A stretch of DNA of 12,005 nt from Gammaproteobacteria bacterium. GTDB lineage: Bacteria > Pseudomonadota > Gammaproteobacteria > SZUA-152. This document shows positions 11,800-12,005 of this stretch, in pieces. Below the pieces are notes generated by a model. The model was not told where the DNA came from, searched no databases, and saw only the letters and a program-made list of their open reading frames with translations. The translations under genes were made by a program, and so were the position numbers. How positions within the stretch are numbered: the first letter of the stretch is position 1; each line of letters begins with the position of its first letter. The DNA lies in the NCBI GenBank assembly GCA_030599435.1, contig JAUVNZ010000024.1:1-12005 (forward strand). Direction: 5' to 3'.

Positions 11800-12005
11800 T
11801 CAATCGAGTCTGACCCTTTTGCCACTTAATCCTAATTCCTCTAAAGAAAATCTAGTGGTGTTTCCACATAAATCATAAAACACATAAGACGTCAGCTCGT
11901 TTTTTTTGTAGAAGCCAATAGCATTATGGTAATGTTTCACCATCATAGGCTTTATTATCACTTCAATCTCAGACGTAGACTTTCCAAACAAAAGCTTTTC
12001 GTCAA
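11800..12005 (-). CDS. C-terminal part of an unrecognised protein (cut by window edge)
   Basis: The minus-strand frame is open from the window edge (12005) to a TGA at 11800, giving 67 residues of normal protein-like composition (for example SEIEVIIKPMMVKHYHNAIG, then FYKKNELTSYVFYDLCGNTT). I do not recognise a family. The last codons, encoding RVRLD and the stop, come from AAAAGGGTCAGACTCGATTG plus A (11820-11800), which looks like the GGGGTCAGACT-type end of an extragenic palindrome. The original C-terminus may have been replaced by a repeat insertion. Whether this is a real gene cannot be settled without the sequence beyond the edge. Confidence 0.45.
   Translation of the reverse strand, partial: DEKLLFGKSTSEIEVIIKPMMVKHYHNAIGFYKKNELTSYVFYDLCGNTTRFSLEELGLSGKRVRLD

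Overview
This 12 kb window looks like an accessory region of a gammaproteobacterial chromosome. That placement is an inference from the FabV-type enoyl reductase fragment, the HAE1-type RND efflux operon, the YefM-YoeB pair and the style of the intergenic palindromes. No rRNA, tRNA or CRISPR array was seen.

Left part (1-1251): a TetR-family regulator, cut by the window edge, reads leftward. Diverging from it is a metallo-beta-lactamase-fold (MBL) protein gene. A perfect palindrome with two 12-bp arms lies between them, on the promoter of the regulator and next to that of the MBL gene. This is a likely self-contained regulatory unit.

Middle-left part (1418-3804): the most interesting stretch. 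A 5' remnant of fabV abuts a run of integron cassettes read on the minus strand. I recognise four attC-like recombination sites: three good ones at about 2322-2382, 2961-3048 and 3719-3804, and one decayed at about 1671-1718. Between them are three cassettes. One holds a DUF1439-like membrane-anchored protein. One holds a YefM/YoeB toxin-antitoxin pair turned against the array direction. One holds two genes: a small secreted cysteine-containing protein and a frameshifted DUF3303-like gene. No integron integrase is in the window, so this looks like an orphan cassette array (a 'CALIN': a cluster of attC sites lacking an integrase).

Middle part (4216-5334): a leftward gene for an exported protein with a bactofilin-like glycine-rich repeat domain followed by several membrane segments.

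Right part (5819-10068): a two-gene RND efflux operon, periplasmic adaptor then inner-membrane pump, joined by a TTGA stop/start overlap. It has no outer-membrane channel gene next to it. Convergent with it are an isoprenylcysteine-methyltransferase-like membrane protein and a second MBL gene. That MBL gene seems inactivated by a one-base frameshift and the loss of its start codon. A partial gene of unknown function runs off the right edge.

Hairpin-forming repeats of several sequence families occupy almost every intergenic gap. Some share arms at distant positions in the window. They resemble REP/RAYT-type extragenic palindromes, but no RAYT transposase is present here.
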